Origin: Caenorhabditis elegans
Lineage: Eukaryota; Nematoda; Chromadorea; Rhabditida; Rhabditidae
Assembly: GCF_000002985.6 (NCBI RefSeq)
Contig: NC_003282.8
Coordinates: forward strand, 12,772,001 to 12,836,000
Reading direction: 5' to 3'
Length of the DNA stretch: 64,000 nt
Shown: positions 1 through 13,800 of the stretch, one piece after another
Layout of the letters: each line of letters begins with the position of its first letter
Position numbering within the stretch: the stretch's first letter is position 1
Translations under genes and position numbers: made by a program
The notes under the pieces: model-generated
The model's database searches: none
What the model was told of the DNA's origin: nothing
The model's input: only the letters and a program-made list of their open reading frames with translations

Positions 1-1868
1 TTTTTTGGAATATTTTAAAAGCTTGTGTTTTCTTTTTATCGAAAAAAACGCAAAATTACAGCCTTCGCGTAGAGGCTAACTAGTAATTTCCGTGTAGCAA
101 AAGAGCAACAGAGCCATAATCATAGAGAGAATATTCAATTTCGGGTGCATTTCTAATGAAACAAAGTATTCCGGAGGGCAAAAAAGGGAGAATATTTGCA
201 ATTTGTATTTCTCTTCCAATCACCACATTTTTATTTCCTCCCACACTCCTCCCCGCAAAATGACATTTTCGGATTGATTTTGTGTGTGTTTTGAGCCCGT
301 TTCCATTTATATTTGGAATTTTTTTGGTTTGCAATTTTTCCTGAGAAAATCAAAAAAATATTGAAAGTTTCCAATTCTGTATGATTTTTTTTTTTTCAAA
401 AAATGATACATTCAGTTTCTTCTTGAACTTCTAAAAAATCAAAATTTATTTTGCGAAATAAAAATTAAACTTCATCAAATTTTGTGCATGTTGTTGGAAA
501 AAAATTTGAAGAAATATAACTTTAATCAACAAATAAAAAAATAGTCCAAATTTCGAGAAAATTTAAAAAATTGTTCTTTTAAAACATTTTTGTAATTTTT
601 TTCGAGCAATCGTGAAAAAACATTTCAATTTTTTTTTAATTTTTACTTAAAAATTCAAATATTGATAAAATTGTGATAATTACTTTGACAATTAACAGAA
701 AAAAGGCATTAGACAACTGTTTTTTTTAAACATTTTTTAAAAACTTTTTTTGGCACGTCCCGTTTGACCGCGTGGAATATGTCGAAATATAAGTGGTCAA
801 AAAGGAAATGTATGTACTGCACTTTTGTTTATACCACGAATCGTAATCAGGTTATATGACCATTTTTATTAAATTACTGCGCCAACTTGGTCAGAAATCT
901 CTATGAATCAATGTTATGTATTTCATTTTCTCTCCCAGGGATTTCACCCCCACACCACCACTGACATCATCTGAACTATTTATTTACATTTACTCCAAGC
1001 ACACCAATGAAACATACACATATCTTATTTTTAGATTTACCCTCTTTGGATAGCAAATATACCCATTCTTAATCCATAATATTTAGCAACTAACATAAGC
1101 TCCCACAATTATTTAACTTGATTTTTGACGATTTTGCAGCCTGATACAAATGGTCACAACATTTTGTAGCTAGGATTATTCAAATCCTTTGAAATATGAA
1201 ATTGTCTAGCCATAACTTTTAGAAGAAATTTTTCTGACAATCTGCTCCTAAAAAGCGATTGTGTTGGACCATCTGATTTTTCACTCCACAACTTTCGCCT
1301 AACCGCATGGATAAATCCATTAAACTTCCCGTTTTCTCAGACATTCTACATATATTCTTTGAACTTTAATCCATGTCTAGACACAAAAAATTATTCCTTA
1401 AAAATTTCAAAAACAAGTCAATTTTTCAAAATTTTGTGCGCAAAAAGAAAGAAGACTAACACAGCGCACAAGAAAATACATATCAGTAGTTCATGCCGAT
1501 AATCCGACAGCTTCTAATTCGGTTTTCACATTTTTTTCTCGCCTTTTGGCTCCTTGTTTGTTATTTTTCCTCTGATCTCTATGCCTCTCTCTCCCTCTCT
1601 ACTTCTCTCCCGGATTCCCATTTTCGTTCTTCCGTTCTTTTTTTTTCTCCCCCATTTTTTTCGCCTTTTTATCCTAGTTTATATTATGCATTATTTTGCC
1701 TTTCTCGTACGTCCGTCCCCGCCGCTCGTTTCAATTCAATTTCAAGTCTCCTTGTTATGCATACACTTTCTTCGTTTTTTATGTCATCTTATTCATTTTT
1801 CCTCTCGGCGGTGCTTTTTTGCTGCTTTCTTAAACATTTACTTTTTATGTTTTTTTTTTCTTTTGCAG
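1..1868 (+). promoter_or_regulatory. 5' flank and outron of unc-31
   Basis: No convincing gene is visible here. The left part is AT-rich. From about 1500 to 1868 the plus strand is strongly pyrimidine-rich (TCTC and TTTT runs), which makes long but low-complexity reading frames rich in Ser, Phe and Leu; these are not credible proteins. The stretch ends in a TTTTGCAG acceptor at 1861-1868, 17 nt before the unc-31 start codon. That is the usual arrangement of a C. elegans spliced-leader (SL1) trans-splice site, so the pyrimidine tract is probably outron. A neuronal promoter is expected here by inference, but no specific binding site was identified. Confidence 0.55.
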
Positions 1869-1885
1869 TCTTCGTTTGGAACATC

Positions 1886-4800
1886 ATGTTAGGAGCAAGT
1901 AGTAGTGAAGAAGAAGACGACGATTTTCAGGAGGATCATGATTCGGTAAGAAGTTTTTTATTTCAAAGTGTAAATATTGTTTTTGGAGAATAAAATTAGG
2001 TGGTAAAATTAAGCCGAAATGTATTTTTGTTGGCTGCCAAAAATTTGCTCTAAAGAGCCTCTGCAAATCAAGAAGACCCAGCGAAGCAAGGATATTGAAA
2101 ACATAAGTACCCTTGTTGTTGTGTTCCGGAGTCAACATTGCGAAGCTCTAGGGCTTCAAAACACAAAAAAAACCCGCTAGCGAAAAATATGAGACTTTTC
2201 CGCCGCTTTTCATCATCGCCTAGGCGCCAAAAAACCCAAACAACAACAAACATCTTTGCAGCTACCAATTGCACAGGTCAAAAAGCGATCACTGCTCTCC
2301 GGGGCGATGACACCAAGGAGCAGCTCACCGGCTCCGTCGGACTCGGTTTCACAGACAAATTCGTTGAAAAGAAACAATTCGAGTTCACAGGGAAGAAGGA
2401 AAGATTCAGTGCAAAGTCAGACACCTGCTAGATCGGTTAGTTATTTTTGAGGAGAAAAGGAAATGGGGAAAATGATAAGAGAAATAAATTTTATAAAACT
2501 TCAGTTTGAAAATTAACTAAATTACTTTTGTACCAGTGCGAGCGGTAATTCCTGTTTGGCAATCGAATTTTTGGCAATTGCCGGTTGCCGGAAAGTTCCA
2601 AAGCCGGCAATTGCCGAAATTGCCGATTGCCGGAAATTTTCGATTTCCGCTCACACCTGTTTTGTACCTTAAACCCAAAAATCAAGTTCAAATAGTAGTT
2701 CTGTGCACTGTAATTTAATTGAATTATTTTTGAAATATTATGAACAAATTGGTTATACTTTTAAAATCAGTATTCGAACTTTCAAGTGATTTGTTAAGAT
2801 GAAATCTTTTAAAAATACGTATAGTTTTTAAATATGAAAAAATTGTGCTGGGAAATTAAAACTATTATTTGAGTTGTCAAATTTAAATTAAAGGTTATAC
2901 AATATTGTAAAAATAAAATCAATTCTCAAAATTTAGCATTAACTCTCAAAGTGAATACGCGAGATTTCAACATTTTTCTCTGAATTTTGCCAGTACATTT
3001 TACCACAAAAATAATTACATATCTCAAAACTTGCTGAAACTCAGCCAAAACTAGTTGAAAAAAAAACATTAAAAAATATTGATTGGTTTAGCCAATGAGA
3101 ATGAATGCTCCATCACCAATGCCACAGGTAAGTTGTGTCAGAGTTTAAGACCAACATGTGTGTAGAGTGTACTTTTGGATGTGTCAAATAGGAAATTGGT
3201 TCTAATTTATTCAAATATTGGATTTTTTCTCGGTTTTTTGAAAGAATATAACTTTATTAACTATAAGAGGCGTGAATTTCAGAAGCAAGTCCTACATTTT
3301 GACAATTTTTTTCACCAAATTAAATCTGAAAAATACTAAATTTGAACCAATTTCCCAGAAGCACTCATAAATCTTCTAACATTTTTTTACTTCTTTGTCT
3401 TCTCCTACTTTTTCTTCTAATTCTTCTAGATATTCTAACTACTCTAACATTCTATTTCTCCTACTCTTTGCAACCACCACTACTACACATCGAATCTTTG
3501 CCCGAATAACAACTTGCTTGTAATATGCTTGTTCACTTTGAAACCAACGTTTTGTCACACTTTGGACTTTTTCTCCCCAGTTTTTGAATAATTCATTTAT
3601 TTGAGAAAAAAAAAGAAAGAAAGAGAAAAGGTGAACACGAGTTTTTGCTGTTTGAGCACCAATAATTAAACATTGCGGGAAAATATCGAATTTTCCTATT
3701 TCATTTTGAGCCATTATGTCCAACGGTGAAGCAACTTTCGAAAGGTGACCGCATGAGAAAAGTTGGTGGCCGAGTTTTTCCGGATACTTCACAACCCGGA
3801 GTATGCTCCTTCAAGCTCTCATGTTAACTGTAGTTTCATTTAATCATTTTTTTTCTATACCTTAAATTACAGTACTCCAATTTTAAAAATCACTTTTTTC
3901 TGTGAAAAAAAAATTAGTTTTATATCATTGGATAATTCACAAATGTCCGTACAAAATTTTTTAATAGAAAATATCATTCTACCATAACATTGTTGTATTT
4001 ACATGTAAAACTATTTGCATTTTTAAAATTACATTTTACTATATGTAAAACCACTAACAGTTTAACTATTTAGCATGTTCTCATATTCTTGATTTTTTTA
4101 AAATCAAAATGGTTTCAATTTTCAGGCGAGAATAATGTCGAATGTTTCAAAGCCGATAATGCAAAATTCACAAGAATTCGATGGAGATGAGGAAGAAGGG
4201 GAAGAAGGTTCAACTACAGTAGTCGGTAGTGGAGATGAATGTGGTGGTCCTGCTTTGAGCAAAGAAGAGCAGGAAAGAATGAAGTAAGAGTTGTTACTTG
4301 CCGCTTTTATTTGTATATTTTTCATTCTAGTACGATTGAGTATAATACTATATTCCGAAAAGTGATATATCACCGCTAAAATTTGACAATCTTAAATTTC
4401 AGAGCCGAACGAGAGGAAGAAGATCATAAGAAGAATCTTCAAATGTACATGTTTCTAGCCAGATGCATAGCATATCCATTCAATGGACAGCAGACTGGTG
4501 ACATGGCTCGTCGACAAATGAAAGTGAATAAACAGGAATTGGCTAGAATTCGAGAACGATTCACTCTTTTTCTTAAAGGAGAAACAAATATTGCTGCTGA
4601 TGAAGCATTCACTAAAGCGATTCAAAGTTATTTCGAAGTATTTCTGAAATCTGAAAGAGTTCAGAAAGTTGTTCACGCCGGCGGATTTTCACAACATGAT
4701 TTTCGAGAAGTTTTTCGATTAAATATTGAGAAAAGGGTTCGAAGTCTTCCTGATATTGAAGGATTATCAAAGGATACTGTATTGAATTCTTGGTTAGCAA

Positions 4801-7800
4801 AATTCGATGCAATTATTAAAGGAGATGAGACTGATCAGAATAGGAATGCTCGGTGAGCTTTTTTTTTTGGAAAAAAATTAAAAATTTTGGAAGCTCTTAT
4901 TTTTATTCTCAAAATATATTCTTATCAAAATATTCTTTAGTCTCAAAAAAAACCGGAAAATATATACAATTCGTCAAAAAAATACAAATAAAATTCCCAG
5001 TTTGCAAAGTTTTTAGTTAAAATTCTGATAACTCAGTTCGAAATTGAAAAATTTTTAATTTTCATAATTTCAACCTTCCACTAAAATTGCTAAAATTTCT
5101 GCTTTGAAAATGCCTACATTGTGCCTCTATTAGTGCCTACATAACTGAACTACAATACGTTTTATCGAATTGAGTAATTAAGTTTAAAAAAGTTTACAGC
5201 TAGAGCTCACCCAAAATCCAGAAAAAGTTTGTAGGCAGACAAGTAGGCACATAGGCAGGTAAGCAGACTTAGGTAGGCGCCGAAAACGCCTCGGAAAAAA
5301 AGGATAAAAACTCGCAAGAGGAGAAGGGTAAAATGCTCCGCCCGCCCTAACGCCTCCACTGGGAGAAATCTATATTTCTTACATCATCAAAGTAAATATT
5401 TTATAATTTTAATAATGTGATTAAATTTTCTTTAAAATTTCAAAAATTTTCAATTCTTCCAGAGGCCGCTCTCGAAATCCGCAGAATGCGATGAGCGCTG
5501 ACGCAGTACTAGGCAAAGAGCAACTCTACGACGTTTTTCAACAAATTCTTGGTGTGAAGAAATTCGAGCATCAAATCATATTCAACGCACTTCAGTTGGA
5601 TAATCCAGATGAGCAGGCGGCAGCAATCCGGAGAGAGTTTGCGACAAGAGAAGAAGCTTTGAAGGATCCTATCAAGGTTTGATTTGTTTTGGTCGAAAAT
5701 TGGGACTGAAGATTTTTTTTAACTAACAAAATTTTTAATATAAAAAACCCAGCCAATTATCGTTCCCATTTCTAAAATTTGCAATTTCCTTAATTCCAGA
5801 TGAAGCGTCTTACTCCAAAATTTGTGGTAAAAGACATGGAAACCCTGTACATGGACGAAGTTCGAATGTCGATAAACACTTTAATAGGAAATTTGGAAAC
5901 AGTTCCAGTGACAACACGAGGGGCAACTGTCGGAAAACGAAAAGACAAGAGTCGGTGAGTAGAGTGTGTATGCTTTTCCAGATTCTATGTGAACTCTTCA
6001 AAAATGTCTCCACTCCCACTAGCACTAGACTCGGTTCATTTTTCTTCATTCCTCGACCCCCTGATATTATCATTGTCCATATCTATATTGATCTACGTTT
6101 TCAGCAACCAAACCAAAAACAAACGGTATGTGTATCCATATATATTTAGAGAGTAAAAAATGATCGATTATGATTCAAAGCAAGCTCATGACGGTCCTCC
6201 AGAGACCGTTTCCACGTGTCATGCAGAAACGATAGAGCGCACTTACTAACTTCTAATGTTATGTGGAATGTGTCAGGTTATTCTAACTGTGTATCTTATA
6301 CTTCTACTCTACTTCTATTCCACTTCTTACTCTATTATCCCTTTTCAGTTTGAATGTGAAAAATGTCATTTGAAAGAGGTTTTGGATTTTTTAAATGTAT
6401 TTATTTTATTAGCCGGAGGAAATTTGAAAAATCTCCCGGAAAACGCTTTCGAAAAAGGTTGGAAATTAGATTGTGAACTTATAAAATTTAATAAATTAAA
6501 TTATTTTTCAAATCAAAAACCAGCTGAAAATATGAAAAATCTGTAAAATTAGAAAGTTGAAATTTTGAAAACAAATTTTTAAACAGTTTGAGTGCAAATT
6601 AAAGAGATATTGTAATTTCTGCGAATTCTTGAATTATCTAGATTTGATTGAATAACAAAAAAAATTAGCATGTTTTTGAAGTCAAACCCCAGCTAAAAAT
6701 ATTGAAAACTGACAAAGTTAGTTTTGGAAATTTTTAGAAAAAAAAGTTTTTGAGAGTTTGAGAGTCACTAAAACGGATTTTTTTGAGAATTAAAAAATCA
6801 AAATTTTTCAAGTAAAAAAAAACAGCAGAAAATCCTGAAAAGTGTCAAATTTTTTGAGTTTTTTAAGTGTTTCAAAAAATTTTTTAACAATTTTTTTTAT
6901 TTTTTAAGTCCTTCTATGAAAAATTTTGGAATCTTTTAAGCCTTGAAACTAGTTGAAAATAGTGTTATGCCGTGAATCTCCAAATAAAAATTATGATCAA
7001 ACTGGTCGATTTTAAGCTAATTCTAGGCCACTTAAAAATTTACTGTTAGCTTTGACCATATTCCAAAACTGAAAATCCGAAAAAAAAACTCTCAATAGGA
7101 CATTTTTAAGAACATGTTGTAGCATTCCTTTCTCTCTTCAACTTCTCAGCTTCTTCAACTTCTTCTCAAAATGTTTTACTTTTAATTTTAATTTCACAGT
7201 TTTTTTTCTAAAAAATTACCCCTCCTAACCCTGTTTCTCTCTCTAAGTTTTGTCCGAAACATCACACGATCCACAATGTATCTCGTCCATGTATCTCGTC
7301 CATTCGACTGATTGTCATCACCACACACTGATCACACCTGAATGCTGCCACGTGTCACCACACCACAGCATCTCTAAACCAATCATTCTACCCACCTAAT
7401 CTAATCCCACACATCTAATCATCTCTTTTTTAGATCCCGCAGTATAGAGGATTTGTCGCTCTTCAACAGGTTTGTTCAACTACCCCCAGAAATTCGATCC
7501 CCCAGTCCGTCCCACCTGAACCCCCAGCCAAATGATTTTTTTGACTTCTGATTATATTGATTGTTTTCTCCATATATATATTTTTTATTTGAATTTTTCT
7601 CGACTCGCTTCCCTTGAAACATTTAATTTGCGATGTGTCATCAGGAACCTCATTGTGGAACAATCTCAAAGTCGCGCTTTTCTCATCGTTTTCTTTAGTA
7701 ATTTATATAGAAATATAGAGAAATATTTAAATTTTGCTAAAATAAATGTACGTTTAATTAAAACTTTCAAAAATGTTCTTAAAAACTGCCTGAAAGCCGA

Positions 7801-10800
7801 AGTGTGCCAATCGACGCATTGCGATTTTGAGACAGTTTTTGAGCACTTTTTTGGAAAGTTTCAATTGGAAATAAAGTTATTTTCAAAAAGTACATGTATT
7901 CTTCTATATTTCTATAGAAATTAAACAAAAATTACATACAACGATGAGAAAACGGGGATTTTGGAAGTGTGCCGATCGGTCTCTGTGCCCACGATGCACA
8001 CAAAATTGAGCCCCATCTGCTTTAGGACCATTGTGCTCCGTGGTGCACATCGCGAATTAACTGTGTTCGATTCTTTTATTTTCCGCTGCTCCTTTTGCGC
8101 CTGTTGCTGCCGCTTTCCCTGTACTTCACACTAACTCTTTCCTCTATTTCGTCACACTAAAATGTCTATCCGTGCACGAGAGAACCTAAAAAATACGCTG
8201 AAATTTCAGCAGCTCCACACAGAAAATTGTCGATAGACAATTTTTTGTTGGAGTATTCAGTTTGAAAAATGTAGCCATTGAAAGTGGGTTTTTTTAGGAT
8301 GAAAATCTGAAATTTATAAAATTTCGCTTTGACCCTAAAAAAGTAGCGTGAATTTTTTGGGTTCTCGGCTCTTTTCAAAAACAATCGAAAAATTAAACAT
8401 CAAAAAAAAAATTTCAGGATTTTTTTTAATTTACCGAAAATTCTAAAAATTCTAAAAATCCAAAAACCTTTTTGGATTTTCGAATTTTAAAATTGTCTTT
8501 TAAAAAATTGGAATTGTTTGTAATTTAAATTTTTTTTTCCAAAATCCTAAAATCAAAAATTTATTCTGAAAAATTCATTCTCAATGGCTATATTTTTATC
8601 AATATTTCCGCTGCGAACTATATATATGCTCTCTTTCTATATGCTCTCGAAACAAAACGTGATGTGAAATTGGCTGAAATTCATCTGAAAATGAAATGAG
8701 CAAGCATGAAATCAAAAGCTTTCAATGATTCTTGACGCAAAGTCTCTATCCGCTCCAAAGCTCGAAAAGTATTACAGTATTATCGGAGAAAAGTGTGCTT
8801 TTTCATGAAGCTTGTGATCTATTGGTTCAAAGTATCTGTCCGTTTTACAAATTTTATCCAATTTTCAGCCTTAAACGAAGGACAAGCTCCGGGAGTCTCA
8901 ACAAAGGAGATAGTGAAGATGGTGACGTCACACTGACAAAGTCTGATGTCTCATTGGCTTTGAGTATGGAGGTACTGTACATTGCGATGCGCGGAACCCA
9001 AAAAGTGTCGGGCGCGGAGCAAAGTTTGCATCAAATAGTGTGATAGGGTATAGCAGCACCATTTGGTACAAACTGGGCTCCTCGTCCGACACTGTTTGGG
9101 TTCAGCGCATCACGCTGACGCCGCGCGCCGCTGTGTGCGTGCGGTATTTATTTGGAAGCGGCCGACACGTTCACGGTTTCGCGCCGCACTTTACATTCGG
9201 ATACATGCGGCGTGAGTGACCCCGTGAGGCCGGCGCGAGCGCTGTTGCGGCGACCTCATGGGAACCCTAGTCAGAGCCGCCCGAACCTTCTTTCCAACTT
9301 ACCCTAATTTTCAGGTTGTCGTGATGGAAGTGCAGGGTCTAAAATCCGTGCAACCCAGTAAAATAGTGTATTGCACGATGGAAGTAGACGGTCACAAGCT
9401 GCAGACAGATCATGCGGAGGCTTCCAAACCAAAATGGGATACACAAGGAGACTTTTCGACGAAAAATCCATTGCCCGTGGTGAAAGTGAAATTGTATACA
9501 GAAGTGAAGAGTATGATAGCATTTGAGGATAAAGAATTAGGAAAAGTTCGTTTTTTTTTCTTTTAAGGGGCCGTGAAGATTGAGGTCGTGAGAGAAAGCT
9601 AGGCCACCAAAAACCTTTAAAAAATTGAAAAAGAAAATTTTTTCAGGTAATAATCCAGCCGACGCCAAACTGTGCGCGAAGTCCAGAATGGTACACCATG
9701 ACATTACCAAAAAGTAGTCAGGATCAGAATTTAAAGATTAGGATAGCAATTCGAGTAGAAAAACCGCCGAATTTAAAGTATTGCGGTTATTGTTATTGTA
9801 TCGGGCGAAACGCGTGGAAGAAGTGGAAGAAGCGATTCTTTTGTCTTGTTCAAGTATCTCAGTACGCATTTGCTGTATGTAGTTTTCGACAAAAGAAGGC
9901 CGATCCCACGGAATTCATTCAATTAGACGGGTTTACGATCGATTATATGCCGGAGTCGGATCCAGGTAAGACCGCCCATGTTGCACACTATGCGCGGTGT
10001 CAGGCGAAACCCGCGAGGAGTCGGGACACGGTGGGCAACACCACCTGTGTCGCTGTGGACACACTAACTCTGGTTCCTCTGCATTTAACCGTGAAAATCT
10101 TTCGCCTTTTACTAAAGATTTCCGTGCAAAGGAGCATACATTGAGTATTATATACAATTTTTGGAGTCCCCTCGAAAGAGCGGGACAAAAAAGAAAACTC
10201 AAACGGCAAAGAATTATGTGGAACTTGCGAATTGTAAAATATTTAGACAGTTCGACAATTTCCGAGTTCAACGATTTTGAAAAAAAGTGAGCAAAAGGCT
10301 AATTCTACTTTAATCTTTTTCCTCCCCCAACGCATAGAATCTAGAAAATTCGATTTCGATTCTGGGAATTGGAGAGGCCACAACTGCCATTTCCTAAAAA
10401 CGATCATTTTAAGACCCTCGTAACAATAAAAATTCAGAACTCTCTGCGCAAGGAGGAAAACACTTCTTCACTGCCATCAAAGAAGGAGACGAGCTGAAAT
10501 TTGCGACTGATGACGAAAATGAGCGACATCTATGGGTCCAGGCTCTGTACCGAGCCACAGGTCAAGCCTATAAACCTGTGCCTCCAAAGCAGTCAACAAT
10601 TGCTCCAAAGGCTCAAGGTTTCCAGGATAAAGCCAGCAAACATGGAATGGATGCAATGATTCAGGCTGATTCGATTAATTTCGATCATGACCATTTTTAT
10701 TCCGATGTTCAACGATTAACTCTGGATTTTCGGATCAACGAGCCGATTTGTTCATTGGTAAATTATCAAAAAAAGAAAACTTCTAAAAATATTTATTTCA

Positions 10801-13800
10801 GGGTTGGTTCTCACCTGGTCAAGCATTTGTTCTGGAAGAATACTCTGCTCGATATATGGTTCGTGGATGCTTCCGCCACGTAACCCTCTTATCAAATCTT
10901 TTGGATAAAGCTGACGATGGATTGCTCATTGATCCAGCTCTAATTCATTACTCTTTCGCTTTTTGTGCATCTCATGTCCATGGAAATAGGTGTATGCCTG
11001 ATCGACAAGGACCTGAAGGAGTTGGTACAGTAACTCTGGAGGAGAAGGAAAAGTTCCAGGAAATCAAGGAACGATTGAGAGTACTTCTAGAGAAGCAAAT
11101 CACGAATTTCCGTTATTGTTTCCCATTTGGAAGACCTGAAGGCGCACTTAAAGGGACATTAGGTCTATTGGAAAGAGTTTTGATGAAGGATGTTGTGTCG
11201 CCAGTTCCACCGGAAGAAGTTCGAGCAGTTATTAGAAAATGTTTGGAGGATGCTGCATTGGTTAATTACACAAGGATTTGCAATGAAGCAAAGATTGAAC
11301 GTTAGTTTCATTCGAATTGGAGTTGCTATGGGTGCCGACCAATGAGCAGTGCGGGAGGGGGCGTGGCTAGATGTTCTGATTGGTCAGTTGCGCGGCAATT
11401 TGAAATTGAACTATGTAGTTTCGATTTTGGAAGAAAAGTTTCAAATAAGAGAAATTGAACTTTCCTGTCTAATTCTTTTAAAATACAGTACTGAAATATG
11501 GAAAATTTGTGAAATTAATTAGATTATGTAGACACAAAATGTCTGCCTAGTGTACCTACTTCAAAATCATAAGAGAACATTTTTGGTGTCGCGAAACCCA
11601 GGAACTGTCGGCCGCTTCGAAGCACCCTCTCAGGTGCTTCACTAGTCCTACTCAAAAATGCAGACAGATAGGCGTTAGGCAGGCAGGCAAGTTAAAACAA
11701 ATATTTTTCTCATTTCCAGAACGAATGGGTATTGATGTTAGTCCGGCTCAACGAATCGAGGACATGATCCGCGTGACGGAATTCTGCATTGATCTGCTCA
11801 AGGAGAACGAGGAGCATCATGGAGAGGTGAGCCATAAACGGAATGCCTCAAACAAAAATTGACATGACGCATCTTTCCTATCCTCCTTTTTGTGTCGAAT
11901 TGTGTATTTCATGAAAATGACAGGTATCATTGGGCAGATGGGCTCGTTAAAAATGGTGCATTGAACTTCAATGCATCATATTTTACGCGCAACTCTGATG
12001 CACAAGGGACTGTCATTTTGATAAAAACCACAATATAAATGCAACTAACCAAATCGTTTTAGCAACTTCGAGGGGTATGTTCAACATCTTCCGACCTCTT
12101 CTATCCGTTTGTTTTCCCCTTTGTGCTTATTTACCTATTTTCCTAATTTTTCGGCTTCTGTTCATATTTTTTATCCCCCAAAAGCTGTGTTTTTATCAAT
12201 TTCATTGCTGTGGTTTTTAGCTTTTCCTTTTTAGTTCATTTCATTTAATGGTGGGTCTGTGTAGGTAAACAAAGGGTGCCTACAAGGCCTGTAGGCAGGC
12301 GAGTAGGCAGTCATATGCCTACAGGAAAGACCTAGGTTTTTGTTACTAGTATTAGTTGACTAACATCACGCTTAAAATTGTGTAAGCAAAAGCTCAAGTG
12401 TTATGTCCAAGAAAATGTGAGGAAAATTTTTTTAAAAATTAAGAAATGGGCGGAGCCTGTGATCGATTTATATATTTTTTTCAGCCCATTTACCATACCT
12501 CAATTATGTATATAAATGAAATTGACAATTATTTCAAATTAGCCTGACACAATCACATCATCCCAAGTTGTGATTCACAACCGCTAACGTTAGACTCGTG
12601 CCGTTTTCAGCGTGACTCCCTAATGTTTTATTGAGCTTCTCGAATTTTCTCCATTTTTCCTGAATAATCTTAATGTTTTTACAGGCTTTCGCGTGGTTTT
12701 CCGACCTTCTTTCCGACCATTCCGAGATCTTTTGGTCATTGTATTCAGTCGACTTGGACTCGGCACTGGAAGTTCAACCACACGATAGTTGGGATTCTTT
12801 CCCTCTTTTCCAGATGCTCAACGACTTTTTGCTGTCTGAATGTAAGTTTTAGATAAGGCACGTAGGCATGCAGGCAGGCAGACATGTACCTTCAAAAACT
12901 TCAAAACTTTAATTCCAGCAAGCCTGAAAGGAGGTATATTCCACAACAAAATCGTTCAACAATTCCAACCTCTCGTTGTACGATACATTGACCTCATGGA
13001 GCACTCGATTGCTCAGGCGATTGACAAAGGATTTTCCAAGGAAAAATGGGAATCAAGAAAGTTCGTTTATTCCAATTTTATTGTTTAACTTAAAACTCAA
13101 AATTTTGCAGAGAAGGATGTGCAACTTCGGAAGATATTTACTGGAAGCTCGACGCTCTTCACACATTTGTCATCGATCTGAACTGGCCTGAAGAGGATTT
13201 CAGAAAATATTTGCAGACGAAAATGAAAAGTCTAACTTCTGATATGATATCCAAGGTTTCCGATTGGTGAGTTGCCTACATGAAAAGCTTCAGTGAAAAT
13301 AACTTCAACTTTCTCCAGCAGTTTGTCATCTTTCTGGGGCGCATTAACTTTTTTTTTTATCATACTGTATCTTTTATTCCGCCGCACTTTGTAGCGCGGT
13401 GCAAACTTTCTGCAGCTGATTACAGAAAGGTGGCAAAATGCGACAAAGCTCGGCCGAGTACGTGGGGCCCCAGCGCTAAATGTTTAAAGTTCTTCAGAAA
13501 GTTGGTAGAGTGCTGCAGAAAGGAGACAAACTGTGATTAAGTGCACGGGGTGCGAAGTTACGATAAAGGTTTAAAGTGCTCCAGAAAGTTGGTAGAGTGT
13601 CACAAAAATTAAAGTACGATGCCCTGAAAACGTCTCCGACCAGTCTAAACTAAACCTTTATTCTCAATTTCCAGCACCTTCACCGCATTCGACAGTTGGA
13701 TGCAACGAGCCAAAAAGTCCACCGATTACATGCTTCCATCAGAAGTTTGCGTGCAAATCAACGTAATGTTCAGCTCAAAGAGCCGTGCTGTTCGAGTCAC

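Noticed and set aside
80..334. Minus-strand 84-codon frame at the left edge
   Set aside because: No family, splice or poly(A) support and AT-rich composition; likely chance.
1493..1993. Long plus-strand frame (166 codons) upstream of and into unc-31 exon 1
   Set aside because: Made almost wholly of Phe, Ser and Leu from a pyrimidine tract and interrupted by the TTTTGCAG acceptor. Only the part from 1886 is coding.
9933..10271. Frames on both strands inside the dispersed element, recurring at 13919-14251, 15044-15374 and 23481-23823
   Set aside because: The peptides recur only because the repeat copies are similar. They are open in more than one frame and show no start, domain or selection pattern.
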